A stretch of DNA of 64,000 nucleotides from DASUPK01 sp963815045 (GCA_963815045.1 CAWFET010000003.1:744001-808000), one strand, 5' to 3'; positions 44,330 through 55,235 are shown, numbered from the stretch's first letter. Notes: a model not told the origin generated them from the sequence alone. Made by a program: numbers and translations.

Positions 44330-44333
<4 letters not shown>
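43686..44333 (+). CDS. kdpC: KdpC subunit (placed before kdpB)
   Basis: 215 residues with one N-terminal span (IVAAVTFTLLFGVVYPLVATGV) and S-K-L-I-G-Q-S-F after it, then F-Q-P-R-P-S. The closing blocks are D-I-S-Q-A-N-A-R-I-Q, R-I-S-R-V-R-G and F-L-G-V-L-G-E-P-G-V-N-V-L-E-L-N. All are KdpC landmarks. KdpC acts as a chaperone for ATP binding in the complex. Here it lies between kdpA (1-base gap) and kdpB (ATGA-like 4-base overlap), whereas the textbook order is A-B-C. Confidence 0.94.
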
Positions 44334-46399
<2,066 letters not shown>

Positions 46400-46421
46400 G
46401 ACGGGAGCAAACTTGTTGACG

Positions 46422-47591
46422 ATGCCCGATCCCACCGAGAACGAGGTCAAGCTGTCGGCCGGCACTGAGTCACGGCGTGGGAGCCTCAAGGTGTTCCTCG
46501 GCATGGCAGCCGGTGTGGGGAAGACCTATCGCATGCTGCAGGAGGGTCGAGCCCAGGCCGAGTCGGGACGGGACGTGGTGGTCGGATACCTCGAGCCGCA
46601 CGGCCGGAAGGAGACGGTCGAGCAATCCGGTCGCCTCGAGTTCGTGCCGCGTCGCAGGGTCCCCTACCGCGATGCGATGCTCGAGGAGATGGACCTGCCG
46701 GCGGTGATCGGCCGTGCTCCGGAGCTGGCGCTGGTCGACGAGCTCGCCCACACCAACGCGCCCGGGCTCGAGCACGGTAAGCGCTACGAGGACGTCGCGG
46801 ACATCCTGGACGCGGGAATCGACGTCTACTCCACGGTCAACGTCCAGCACCTCGAGAGCCTCAACGACAGCGTCTGCGAGCTGACGGGGGTCCGGGTCCG
46901 GGAGACCATGCCGGATGCGGTGCTCGGATCGGCCGACGAGGTCGTGCTCATGGACCTGACGCCGGAGGCGCTGCTGGCTCGGCTGCGCGAGGGCAAGATC
47001 TATCCATCCGAGCGGGTCGACTCGGCGCTCAACAACTTCTTCCGGATCGAGAATCTCGCCGCCCTTCGCGAGGTGGCGCTGCGCCAGGTCGCCGAGGACG
47101 TCGAGGCGAAGCGGATGGTCCGGGAGCCGGTCGGTCAGCGAGAGGACCGGCTCGCCGACAGCGCGGCGTCGCAGGCGGTCGGTGAGCGGCTGCTGGCGCT
47201 GATCAAGCCGACGCCGCGGGCACAGCGGCTCGTTCGCCGCGCCTGGCGCTCCGCTCAGCGGCTGGGGGCCGAGCTCGACCTGCTCTGGGTGAAGCGCCCA
47301 GGCCACCGGCCGAGCAAGGAGGAGCAGGATCAGCTCGATGCCATCGGCCGGCTGGCCGCGGTGCTCGGCGCACACGTTCTGATCGAGGAGGGTGACGACG
47401 TCGCCCAGACCGTCAAGGAGGTCGCCGAGGAGAAGGGCAGCACCTACGTCCTGATCGGCACCCCCAGCCCGAGAACCGGTCTTGACCGGTTCAGGCCGGC
47501 GCTGCCGACCCGATTGATCGAAGCGCTGCCCGGTGTCGACATCCGCGTCGTCGCCGACAGGGCCCTCAGGGGGGAGGAGGCCGAGTCATGA
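46422..47591 (+). CDS. KdpD N-terminal half: sensor domain protein without kinase
   Basis: 389 residues from the ATG at 46422. RRGSLKVFLGMAAGVGKTYRML carries the Walker-type loop with Lys34. VVGYLEPHGR, LVDELAHTNAPG and YSTVNVQHLESL are KdpD N-terminal blocks. A Usp-like domain follows from about residue 245 (A-Q-R-L-V-R-R-A-W to S-T-Y-V-L-I-G-T-P). The membrane, HisKA and ATPase parts are absent, and no frameshift is seen. The matching kinase half is at 39588-41018, so KdpD works as two chains here, or this half has a separate role. Confidence 0.9.
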   Translation: MPDPTENEVKLSAGTESRRGSLKVFLGMAAGVGKTYRMLQEGRAQAESGRDVVVGYLEPHGRKETVEQSGRLEFVPRRRVPYRDAMLEEMDLPAVIGRAPELALVDELAHTNAPGLEHGKRYEDVADILDAGIDVYSTVNVQHLESLNDSVCELTGVRVRETMPDAVLGSADEVVLMDLTPEALLARLREGKIYPSERVDSALNNFFRIENLAALREVALRQVAEDVEAKRMVREPVGQREDRLADSAASQAVGERLLALIKPTPRAQRLVRRAWRSAQRLGAELDLLWVKRPGHRPSKEEQDQLDAIGRLAAVLGAHVLIEEGDDVAQTVKEVAEEKGSTYVLIGTPSPRTGLDRFRPALPTRLIEALPGVDIRVVADRALRGEEAES

Positions 47592-48211
47592 GCCCGATCG
47601 AGGTCGTCGTCATCGCGGCGCTCGTCGCCTCGACCACCTACCTGCTCGTGCGCGAGCTGAGGCGCCGGCGGACGGAGTCGGCGATCACCCCCGCGCCCAC
47701 GCGGATCCTCTTCCCGTTCGTGGGCCAGGCGCTCTCGACCCCCGCCTTCGACGCTGCCCTCCGGCTCGCGCGCGCTGAGGGGGCGACGCTGGTCCCCGCG
47801 TACCTGGCCATCGTCCCGCTGAGCGTGCATCTCGACACTCCGCTCAAGAAGCAGGCCGGGGCGGCCCTGCCCCTGCTGGAGGCGATCGAACAGCGCGCGT
47901 CGAGCCAGGGAGTGCCCGTTGACTCTCGCATCGAGCCGGGCAGGACGGTCCGGCACGCCCTGCGCCTTCTGATGGAGCACGAGCCCTTCGATCGGATCGT
48001 CGCAGCGGGCGCCACCAACGGCGATGGCTTCACCGCCGACGACGTTGCCTGGATCCTTGAGAACGCTCCAGGCGAGATCCTGATCCTCCGCCCGAGCTTG
48101 AAGCGGTCGCAGCTAGCCGGCCGCGCGCGAGACAAGGGCCGGGATCACCGAGTCCGACGAGTCCTCCTCCGGGTGCCAGAGCACGCCGAGAACGAAGCCC
48201 CCATCGTCTGA
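47588..48211 (+). CDS. membrane-anchored universal-stress-protein-like protein
   Basis: 207 residues starting at ATGA overlapping the previous stop. A single span (IEVVVIAALVASTTYLLV) is followed by a Usp fold: RILFPFVGQALSTPAFDAAL, D-R-I-V-A-A-G-A-T and I-L-I-L-R-P-S. The last ~33 residues (Arg-rich) are antisense to the PuuD-like gene and look like read-through rather than conserved protein; the overlap is 99 bases. A one-base shift would use a TAG inside GCTAGC at 48112-48117. It closes the Kdp operon and may bind c-di-AMP or ATP like other Usp proteins, which is inference. Confidence 0.72.
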   Translation: MSPIEVVVIAALVASTTYLLVRELRRRRTESAITPAPTRILFPFVGQALSTPAFDAALRLARAEGATLVPAYLAIVPLSVHLDTPLKKQAGAALPLLEAIEQRASSQGVPVDSRIEPGRTVRHALRLLMEHEPFDRIVAAGATNGDGFTADDVAWILENAPGEILILRPSLKRSQLAGRARDKGRDHRVRRVLLRVPEHAENEAPIV

Positions 48212-48826
48212 CTCGATCGCCTCGACGCTCTCGTCGTCCGTCGCCCAGGCGCTGACCGAGAGCGAATCCGGCACCGAATCGACGCCCTGGTGGTGATGGC
48301 TCTTCACCGTCAGATGCTCGGTGCCGGCGGCGCGGGCCGCCAGTGATCCAGCTTCCAGGCGAACGTCGTGCTCGGCCCAGGAACCGGGGACCGGCCGGTG
48401 GCGCTCGTGGCCGAGGCGGTCCGGAAGGTGCTGGTCGAGGGTCCCGCCGCACGCGACGTTCAGGATCTGCATGCCGCGGCAAATTCCAAGCAGCGAGATC
48501 CCGCGCTCCATCGCGCGCTGCGCCAGCGCGATCTCGAAGCGGTCGCGGTCCGGGTTGGTGCCGACGGTCTCCGGGTGGGCCTCCGCTCCATGGCTCCCGG
48601 GATCGATGTCGGCGCCGCCGCCGAGCAGGAGCGCGTCGATCCGGTCGAGGATCTGGTCGGGATCCTCGGTGGCGAGACGGTCGGGCGGAAGCATCGCGAC
48701 CATCCCGCCCGCCCCGTGGACCGCACGCGAGTAGGAGAGCGGCATGAGCACGGTCGGCTCGTCCTTCCAGACGCCGAAGTGAGCACTCTCCACGGCGGCG
48801 CAGACTCCGATCAGCGGTCTGGGCAT
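48113..48826 (-). CDS. puuD: gamma-glutamyl-gamma-aminobutyrate hydrolase-like (PuuD, peptidase C26)
   Basis: 237 residues from the ATG at 48826. P-L-I-G-V-C opens the fold; LLLGGGADIDP, L-G-I-C-R-G-M-Q with the nucleophile Cys116, SHHHQGVD and V-L-W-H-P-E-E with the catalytic His-Glu complete the class I amidotransferase set. In E. coli this enzyme releases GABA from gamma-glutamyl-GABA in putrescine breakdown. The ligase, aldehyde dehydrogenase and FAD oxidoreductase for the same route are elsewhere in this window. It is divergent from the FAD oxidoreductase gene at 48854. Confidence 0.87.
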   Translation of the reverse strand: MPRPLIGVCAAVESAHFGVWKDEPTVLMPLSYSRAVHGAGGMVAMLPPDRLATEDPDQILDRIDALLLGGGADIDPGSHGAEAHPETVGTNPDRDRFEIALAQRAMERGISLLGICRGMQILNVACGGTLDQHLPDRLGHERHRPVPGSWAEHDVRLEAGSLAARAAGTEHLTVKSHHHQGVDSVPDSLSVSAWATDDESVEAIESDDGGFVLGVLWHPEEDSSDSVIPALVSRAAG

Positions 48827-48853
48827 CGAGGATGAAGTTAATACGCTCGGTCC

Positions 48854-50242
48854 ATGGGTTTGCGTGTCGGTCCGGCTCCGGACGAGCGCTTCGACGTCGC
48901 GGTGGTGGGCGCGGGCGCGGTCGGCTGTGCCATCGCCCGCGAGGTGAGCACCCGCGGAGCGCGCTGCGTGCTGATCGAAGCCGGACCGGATATCGGGGCT
49001 GGGACGAGCAAGGCGAACACGGCGATCCTGCACACGGGCTTCGATGCAAAGCCCGAAACGATCGAGTCGAAGCTCGTGGCCCGAGGCTATGAGCTGCTCA
49101 GCGCGTACGCGGCCGAGGTCGGCATCCCGACGGCCCGAATCGGCGCGCTGATGATCGCCTGGACCCGCGAGCAGCGCGATGCCCTGGGGGCTGTCGAGAC
49201 GACGGCGCGCGAGAACGGATACGACGAGACGAGGCGGATCGAGCTCGAGGAGCTCTATGCGCGGGAGCCCAATATCGGCTCAGGGGCGGAGGGAGCGGTG
49301 GAGATCCCCGGCGAGGGGATCGTCTGCCCGTTCACGACGACGCTCGCCTATGCGACCGAAGCTCATGCGGCGGGCTGCGAGCTCGCGTTGAACGCCGCGG
49401 TCACCGGCGTTCGTACGAGCGGCGGCGGCCACGAGATCGAGACCGCGAGGGGCCCCGTCCGCGCCCAGTACCTGGTCAACGCCGCCGGCCTCCGCAGCGA
49501 CGAGGTCGACGCGATGCTCGGCCACTCCGAGTTCCGGGTGACGCCGCGCCGGGGGGAGCTGATCGTCTTCGACAAGCTCGCCCGCGGGCTGCTCAACCAC
49601 GTCCTGCTGCCCGTTCCCACGGAGAAGACCAAGGGGGTGCTCGTCTCGCCGACGATCTACGGCAACGTCCTGCTCGGTCCGACCGCCGACGACATCGAGG
49701 ACAAGGCCGACCGCTCGACCACCGAGGCCGGGCTGGCGTCGCTGATGGAGGCGGGGGCGCGGATCATGCCGGCGCTGGAGCGGCATGAGGTGACCGCCAG
49801 CTACGTCGGGCTGCGGGCCGCGACCGAGCACCGCGACTACCAGCTCACCAGCCACTCCGCTCAGCGCTACGTCTGCGCGGGCGGGATCCGCTCCACCGGC
49901 ATCACCGGCTCCCTGGCGATCGCGGAGTGGGTGCGCGAGGCGCTGGCCGACATCGGGCTTGACCTGGCGTCCCGCCCGGCGGCGGGCGGTTTGCGAATGC
50001 CGAACATCGGAGAGTTCGGCGCCCGTCCCTACCAGGAAGAGGGGGGCAGTCGGATCGTCTGCTTCTGCGAGCGCGTGACACGAGGGGAGATCGATGCTGC
50101 GCTGGACAGCGCGATCCCGCCGGCCGACGCAGACGGACTGAGGCGGAGGACGCGGGCCCTGATGGGACGCTGCCAGGGATTCTTCTGCGGGGCCGAGATC
50201 GCGGCCGCGCTTGAGGGAGGTGAGGACGATGGCGATCGCTGA
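48854..50242 (+). CDS. FAD-dependent glycerol-3-phosphate dehydrogenase-like protein (GlpA-type) with BFD domain
   Basis: 462 residues. V-V-G-A-G-A-V-G-C-A-I binds FAD; S-K-A-N-T-A-I-L-H-T-G-F is the conserved strand of GlpA/LhgO-type enzymes. A late C-A-G-G-I-R-S-T-G-I-T completes the FAD fold. The last 75 residues have C-F-C-E-R-V and G-R-C-Q-G-F-F-C, four Cys for a [2Fe-2S] BFD-like domain. It precedes another FAD protein and a glycerol kinase, so glycerol-3-phosphate oxidation is the best guess. An L-2-hydroxyacid substrate cannot be excluded. Confidence 0.82.
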   Translation: MGLRVGPAPDERFDVAVVGAGAVGCAIAREVSTRGARCVLIEAGPDIGAGTSKANTAILHTGFDAKPETIESKLVARGYELLSAYAAEVGIPTARIGALMIAWTREQRDALGAVETTARENGYDETRRIELEELYAREPNIGSGAEGAVEIPGEGIVCPFTTTLAYATEAHAAGCELALNAAVTGVRTSGGGHEIETARGPVRAQYLVNAAGLRSDEVDAMLGHSEFRVTPRRGELIVFDKLARGLLNHVLLPVPTEKTKGVLVSPTIYGNVLLGPTADDIEDKADRSTTEAGLASLMEAGARIMPALERHEVTASYVGLRAATEHRDYQLTSHSAQRYVCAGGIRSTGITGSLAIAEWVREALADIGLDLASRPAAGGLRMPNIGEFGARPYQEEGGSRIVCFCERVTRGEIDAALDSAIPPADADGLRRRTRALMGRCQGFFCGAEIAAALEGGEDDGDR

Positions 50243-51464
50243 CGGCCCAGTCGTCGTCGGTGGCGGGCCCTCGGGCCTGGCGGCGGCGATCCAGCTCCGT
50301 GAGCTGGGGCTCTCACCGGTGACCGTGATCGAGCGCGAGCGCGAGGCCGGCGGCATCCCGCGCCACTCCGACCACACCGGCTTCGGCCTGCGGGATCTGC
50401 GGACCGTGCTCCCGGGCCCGCGGTACGCCGCCCGCTACCGCGAGCTTGCGGAGGCGGCCGGAGTCGACGTCCTCGCGGAGACGATGGTCACCGAGTGGGA
50501 GGGCGCTCGGTCGCTGAAGCTGACGGGACCGGCTGGCCGCCAGGAGATCGAGGCGCCGGCCGTCGTGCTCGCCACGGGGTGTCGCGAGCGCCCCCGGTCG
50601 GCCCGTCTCGTTCCCGGCTCGCGACCGGCGGGCGTGATGAACACCGCGACGCTCCAGCAGCTCGTCCACCTGCAAGGCCGGAGGGTGGGGCGGAAGGCGG
50701 TCATCGTCGGCGCCGAGCACGTGAGCTTCTCGGCGGTCGCCACCCTCGCGCACGGCGGCGCCTCGGTGGCCGGACTGGTCACCGACCTCCCTCGCCACCA
50801 GTCGCTGCGGAGCTTCCGTGTCGGCGCGGCCGTGCGCTACCGCGCCCCGGTCTGGACGCGGACGAAGGTCAGCGCGATCCACGGCAGCGAGCGCGTCGAG
50901 TCGGTCGAGTTGACGGAGCTCGACTCCGGCCGCATTCGCACCGTCGAGTGCGACCTGGTGATCTTCACCGCCGACTGGGTCCCCGACCATGAGCTTGCGG
51001 TGATGGCCGGCTGCGGGCTCGATCCGGGCAGCCTCGGCCCGCTCGTGGACCCTGCGCTGCGGACCACTCGCGAAGGGGTCTTCGCCGCCGGGAACCTGCT
51101 TCATCCGGCCGAGACGGCCGACGTCTGCGCCCTGGACGGTCGTCACGTGGCCCCGTCGGTGGCGGCTTACCTGCGCGGGCCCGGCGAGTGGCCCTCACAC
51201 GTCAGGATCACGGCGCGGAGCCCGCTGGCCTGGGTGGCGCCAGGTCTTCTGCTCGCGACCGGACACCGGCCGGCCCGCGATCGTTTCCTGATGCGCTCGC
51301 GGGAGTTCGTCTCACGGGCCCGCATCGAGGTTCGCCAGGGAGGACGCGAGCTGTGGACCGGTCGCGTCGGCCGCCTGGTCCCGGGACGCTCGTCATACAT
51401 TCCGGCCAAATGGATCTCCGAAGTTGATCCAGATGCGGGCCCCGTGACCGTCGGGGTGAAATAG
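50229..51464 (+). CDS. FAD/NAD(P)-dependent oxidoreductase, partner of the GlpA-like protein
   Basis: 411 residues from the ATG at 50229, overlapping the previous stop by 14 bases. VVVGGGPSGLAAAIQL is the FAD motif; V-L-A-T-G-C-R-E-R-P-R is the classic second strand, and the NAD-binding strand is A-V-I-V-G-A-E-H-V. T-R-E-G-V-F-A-A-G-N is the C-terminal FAD contact. About 85 extra residues at the end lack a known motif. In similar operons this protein passes electrons for the GlpA-like dehydrogenase. No DUF1667 gene is visible as a third member. Confidence 0.8.
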   Translation: MAIADGPVVVGGGPSGLAAAIQLRELGLSPVTVIEREREAGGIPRHSDHTGFGLRDLRTVLPGPRYAARYRELAEAAGVDVLAETMVTEWEGARSLKLTGPAGRQEIEAPAVVLATGCRERPRSARLVPGSRPAGVMNTATLQQLVHLQGRRVGRKAVIVGAEHVSFSAVATLAHGGASVAGLVTDLPRHQSLRSFRVGAAVRYRAPVWTRTKVSAIHGSERVESVELTELDSGRIRTVECDLVIFTADWVPDHELAVMAGCGLDPGSLGPLVDPALRTTREGVFAAGNLLHPAETADVCALDGRHVAPSVAAYLRGPGEWPSHVRITARSPLAWVAPGLLLATGHRPARDRFLMRSREFVSRARIEVRQGGRELWTGRVGRLVPGRSSYIPAKWISEVDPDAGPVTVGVK

Positions 51465-51473
51465 GGTCTCCCC

Positions 51474-52940
51474 ATGAGCGACGGGATGTTGCTCGGCATC
51501 GACGAGGGGACCACCGGCGTAAAGGCGGCGCTCTTCGACCAGCGGCTGCAGCCGGTCGCGGAAGCGCGCCGCGACAAGGTCAACCGCCACCCTGAGGAGG
51601 GCTGGGTCGAGCAGGACGGCGAGGAGGTCGTCGCCGCAGTCACCGAGGCCGTCGCCGAGCTCCTCGAGAGCGCCGACGGTGAGGTGGCCGCCTGCGGGCT
51701 CGACCACCAGGGCGAGTCGGTCCTCGCCTGGGACTCCCAGACGGGCAAGCCGCTCAGCCCGATCGTGGTCTGGCAGGACAAGCGCTCGCAAGAGGTCCTG
51801 GAAACCCTCACCGAGGATGAGGACGAGGTGAAGGAGCTCAGCGGGCTCCCCTTCGACCCCTATTTCTCGGCCGCGAAGCTGGCCTGGCTGCTGAAGAACA
51901 ACGACGACGTCAAGCAGGCGCGGGAGGACGGCCGGCTGCGGATGGGAACCGTCGACTCGTTCCTCTGCGACCGTCTCGGGGCCGGGTTCGCGACCGAGCC
52001 GGCGACCGCGTCGCGGACCCAGCTCCAGCGGATCGACAGACCCGGCTGGGATGAGCGCCTCTGCGAGATCTTCGGGATCCCGATGGACGTCCTGCCCGAG
52101 ATCCGCGATTCGGCGGGCGACCTGGGAACGCTGAAGCACGAGAGCTGGCCGGTCGAGCTTCCCTTCCGCGGCCAGACGGTGGACCAGCAGGCGGCCCTCG
52201 CGGGCGCCGCCTGCGTCGAGCCTGGACGCGTCAAGGCGACATATGGCACCGGCGTCTTCGTCCTCGCACACGTGGGCGAGGGGGTCCCAAAGCCAGCCGG
52301 CGGCCTGCTCCCGACGATCGCCTGGAGCATCGGCGGCAAGCTCGAGTACGCCCTGGACGGCGGTGTCTTCGCCGCCGGCGCGATGCTCGAGTGGATGTGC
52401 AGTCAGCTCGGCATCGCCGAGAGCCCGCCCGCGCTCAGCAAGCTCGCCCGCGAGGCCGAGAGCTCCGCCGGCGCCCGGGTGCTGCCGGGCCTCGCCGGCG
52501 TCGGGGCGCCTTGGTGGCGCCCGAACGCGCGCGCGGTGATCTCCGGAATCTACGGCGGCAGCACGCGCGAGAACGTCGCGCGCGCGGCGCTCGAGGGCAT
52601 CGCGTGGCGTGTCGCTGACGTGGTCGCCGCGATCAAGGAGACATCGCCGCTCGAGACGCTCCGCGTGGACGGCGGGCTCACCAACGAGCCACTGCTTCTC
52701 CAGCTTCAGGCCGACATGATCGGCGCGCCGGTCGAGGCCGCCGGGGCTGATGCGACCGTGCTCGGCGCCGCCGCTCTCGCCGGCGTGGGCGCGGGGGTGA
52801 TCGATTCCCTCACGGCCCTGCCGGAGATGCTGCCTCCGGACCGGCGGGTGGAGCCCGAGCGCGACGAGGAATGGCGCTCGGCCGAGCACGAGCGCTGGCG
52901 CGAGTTCGTCAGGGCGACCGAGGCGCTCGACCCGAGGTAG
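51474..52940 (+). CDS. glpK: glycerol kinase, FGGY family
   Basis: 488 residues. LLGIDEGTTGVKAALFD is the phosphate-1 loop. W-V-E-Q-D-G-E-E, I-V-V-W-Q-D-K-R and A-T-Y-G-T-G-V-F-V-L-A-H (phosphate-2) are conserved. G-L-A-G-V-G-A-P-W-W and V-D-G-G-L-T-N-E-P-L-L-L-Q are FGGY signatures. The conserved R-T of E. coli GlpK (W-Q-C-R-R-T) reads W-Q-D-K-R-S here, so another polyol is possible. Placement after two GlpA/B-like genes supports glycerol as substrate. Start has a weak ribosome binding site. Confidence 0.85.
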   Translation: MSDGMLLGIDEGTTGVKAALFDQRLQPVAEARRDKVNRHPEEGWVEQDGEEVVAAVTEAVAELLESADGEVAACGLDHQGESVLAWDSQTGKPLSPIVVWQDKRSQEVLETLTEDEDEVKELSGLPFDPYFSAAKLAWLLKNNDDVKQAREDGRLRMGTVDSFLCDRLGAGFATEPATASRTQLQRIDRPGWDERLCEIFGIPMDVLPEIRDSAGDLGTLKHESWPVELPFRGQTVDQQAALAGAACVEPGRVKATYGTGVFVLAHVGEGVPKPAGGLLPTIAWSIGGKLEYALDGGVFAAGAMLEWMCSQLGIAESPPALSKLAREAESSAGARVLPGLAGVGAPWWRPNARAVISGIYGGSTRENVARAALEGIAWRVADVVAAIKETSPLETLRVDGGLTNEPLLLQLQADMIGAPVEAAGADATVLGAAALAGVGAGVIDSLTALPEMLPPDRRVEPERDEEWRSAEHERWREFVRATEALDPR

Positions 52941-52963
52941 CCGCGTCCGCGCGTCCGCCGGCG

Positions 52964-53386
52964 TCAGCGGCCGTGCGAGTCCGCCAGCGTGAACTGCGCG
53001 GCGATCACCACGAGGTAGACGAGGGTCGCCACGAAGCCGACGATCATCCAGGCCACCGGATCCTTCACCATGGCGGTGACCAGCGCGGCGGCGCCGATCG
53101 CGAGGCCCACCGAGACGAGGTGGAAGCCGCCCCAGAGGCGGACGGAGCCATGTTCCCTCGGGGCCAGGATCTCGCTCGGGCGTCCGTAGGCGAGGGCGGC
53201 GGTCACCCCGAAGCCGAGCACCGCGCCGGCCAGGAAGAGAAGCGCCTCCCAGGCCGAGGGGATGCCGCGGGCATGGGTGGTGACCGCACCTGAGGTCCAG
53301 ATCGTCAGCGTGTACCCGTAGGGGGCCGCGCTGGTGGCCACCGCGCTCTGCAGATGGGAGCGGTAGCTGTGGTCGTTCTCGCTCAC
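52964..53386 (-). CDS. hypothetical four-span membrane protein
   Basis: 140 residues from a GTG at 53386 (S-E-N-D-H-S-Y-R-S follows). An ATG at 53470 lies in the same frame but within a perfect hairpin, so it is unlikely. Hydrophobic segments: ALLFLAGAVLGFGVTAALAYG, FHLVSVGLAIGAAALVTAMV and AWMIVGFVATLVYLVVIAA, with a weaker first one. I recognise no family. It follows the permease, a 34-residue peptide and two hairpins on the same strand. Confidence 0.6.
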   Translation of the reverse strand: MSENDHSYRSHLQSAVATSAAPYGYTLTIWTSGAVTTHARGIPSAWEALLFLAGAVLGFGVTAALAYGRPSEILAPREHGSVRLWGGFHLVSVGLAIGAAALVTAMVKDPVAWMIVGFVATLVYLVVIAAQFTLADSHGR

Positions 53387-53430
53387 CAGCGCGAGACCAT
53401 AGTCCTCGAGGCAGCGGTCACCTCGAAAGC

Positions 53431-53461
53431 ACTCGACCCGCGCTAATCGCGGGTCGAGTGG
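53431..53461 (-). terminator. perfect 13-base-pair hairpin
   Basis: CACTCGACCCGCG, a CTAAT loop and CGCGGGTCGAGTG. It is symmetrical and could end transcription coming from the permease and 34-residue peptide genes on the minus strand. No U-tract follows on either side. Confidence 0.65.
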
Positions 53462-53472
53462 GCGGCGCATAC

Positions 53473-53494
53473 CCCACGCCCCGTTGGGCGTGGG
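53473..53494 (-). terminator. perfect 9-base-pair hairpin next to the first
   Basis: CCCACGCCC, CGTT loop, GGGCGTGGG, separated from the 53431-53461 hairpin by 11 bases. A tandem pair of perfect stems is stronger than needed for one terminator; the pair may be a double terminator or part of a structured RNA. Confidence 0.55.
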
Positions 53495-53531
53495 CGGCCG
53501 CGCAGCTGCGGCGTCCGCCTGTGTATCGCTG

Positions 53532-53636
53532 TCAGGTGAGGATCTCGATGATGATCGCGGCCAGGGCGATCAAACCGAGAACCCCGATCGCCATCGTCAG
53601 ATCCTTCTCACCTATGGACTTGCCCGATTCGTTCAT
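53532..53636 (-). CDS. 34-residue membrane peptide downstream of the permease
   Basis: ATG at 53636, TGA at 53532; AAGGCGAG lies about 8 bases upstream. The first 12 residues are polar (N-E-S-G-K-S-I-G-E-K-D), then a single span (L-T-M-A-I-G-V-L-G-L-I-A-L-A-A-I-I-I) to the end. It starts 17 bases after the permease stop on the same strand. It is probably a small permease companion; no family recognised. Confidence 0.6.
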   Translation of the reverse strand: MNESGKSIGEKDLTMAIGVLGLIALAAIIIEILT

Positions 53637-53653
53637 CGATTCACTCGCCTTTC

Positions 53654-55235
53654 CTAGTCACGCGTGACGACGTCTTCCTCCAGCGTGCTGACCGGACCCT
53701 GGTACTTGTTCTTCGCCGAGACCAGGTACCAGATGCCGAAGATCAGCGGCAGGATGATCGCGAACGGCGTGTAGTTCACGTTCGCGGCATCGAATGCGTC
53801 ATTCCACGGCAGCCCCGTCGGGTCGTACGGCAGATCGAGCGCGTAGACCACGACGACCACGAAGATGATCGCCAGGATGTTGATCACGCGATAGCGGCTT
53901 GCCGAGATTCCAGGGGCCCGTCTCGAACGAGTCGCCGGCCCGCAGCCGCAGGTACACCGGGATGATGTACGCGAGGTAGAGGCCGACGGTGCAGATCCCG
54001 GTCAACGCGAAGAACGCGAACGGGATGTCGTTCTTCCCGAACAGGGCCGGGATCGCGATGATCAACGAGAACACCGAGACCGCGATCACTGCGTTGAACG
54101 GCACCCGGTCGCGATTGACGCGACGGAATAGGGCCCAGCCCGGGATCGCGCGGTCACGCGAGAAGGCGTACCAGGTCCGCGAGGCGCTGGTCAGGCCCGC
54201 CGCCCCGCAGAAGAACTGGCCGACCGTCGCGATCAGCACAACCAGCTTGGCGGCCCATGGATCGAGCGCCGAGTTGAAGATGCCGAAGACGGCGCCGCCC
54301 GAGTCGTCCACGGCGGTCACGTCGTTGGCGGCGTAGAGGAAGGCAAGCAAGACGAGCCAGCCGATGATCGCCGAGTAGAAGATCGAGCGCCAGACCCCCT
54401 GCGCGGCGCTGATCGCGGCGCCGTGGGTCTCCTCCGCCGTATGGGCGGAGGCGTCATAGCCCGTCTGCGTGTACATCCCGAGCAGGAAGCCGACGGGTGC
54501 GACCAGGAACCAGAAGCCGACGCCGCTCGTCGTCCCACCGAGCGTCCCGCTCTCGTTGAAGCGCGTTCCGAAGACGAAGCTCGTGCTCTGATGGTGATCC
54601 GGCACGAAGATCAGCAGCGCGATGATCACCGCCACCCCGAGCAGGTGCCACCCCACCGAGATGTTGTTCATCAACGCCAACACCCGGTCGGCGAAGATGT
54701 TCACCAGGGTGTAGAGCAGCAGGATGATGAAGAAGAGACCCCAGGTCTCGCTGAGGATGTGCTGCGTGTCCCCGAAATCGACGCCGAAGATGTTCAGCCC
54801 GTAGAGGTTGAGCAGGTTCCAGAGGAAGAAGGCGCAGCCGTACGCGACGGACGCCACGATCCCGATCAGGCCGACGATGTTGAACCAGCCGGTCATCCAG
54901 CTCCAACCCTTGCCGCCGAGGTCGTGCGCCCACCAGTACGGGCCGCCCGCCGTCGGGTACCTCGACGTGAGCTCCGCCATGGAGAGCCCAACCATGATCA
55001 CGAAGAAGCAGATCACGGGCCAGCCGATCGAGGCCATGGAGGGTCCGCCATGCAGCCAGGCGAACGAGAACGTCGTGAACGTACCCGCCAGGACCGAGAT
55101 GATGGTGAACGAGATGGCGAAGTTGGTGAACGAGCTCCAACCTCGGGAGAGCTCCTGCTTGTAGCCGAGCTCCGCAAGTCGCTGCTCGTCGGCCCGGGTC
55201 TGATCCACGTCGGAAATGCCCTCAGGTGGAGTCAC
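53654..55235 (-). CDS. APC-family amino-acid/amine permease, frameshifted in the last third
   Basis: A GTG at 55235 with GGAGGG upstream starts the protein (T-P-P-E-G-I-S-D-V). Twelve spans are expected; E-L-S-R-G-W-S-S-F-T-N-F-A-I-S and Y-P-T-A-G-G-P-Y-W-W are typical of the eukaryotic-like GABA/choline permease group. At 53897-53898 one extra C in an A-A-G-C-C-G-C run breaks the frame after F-E-T-G-P-W-N-L-G-K; skipping it gives R-Y-R-V-I-N-I-L-A-I-I-F, ending E-E-D-V-V-T-R-D at 53654. It could import GABA or an amine for the nearby catabolic genes. Confidence 0.85.

Noticed and set aside
46422..47591. Short KdpD taken as a truncated or frameshifted gene
   Set aside because: The kinase half is intact elsewhere, the stop overlaps the next start by ATGA, and downstream sequence codes for a Usp protein, so it is a complete separate gene.
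53387..53470. ATG at 53470 as the start of the four-span membrane protein
   Set aside because: The codons lie in a perfect hairpin and encode Arg/Cys-rich residues unlike the rest; the GTG at 53386 is preferred.
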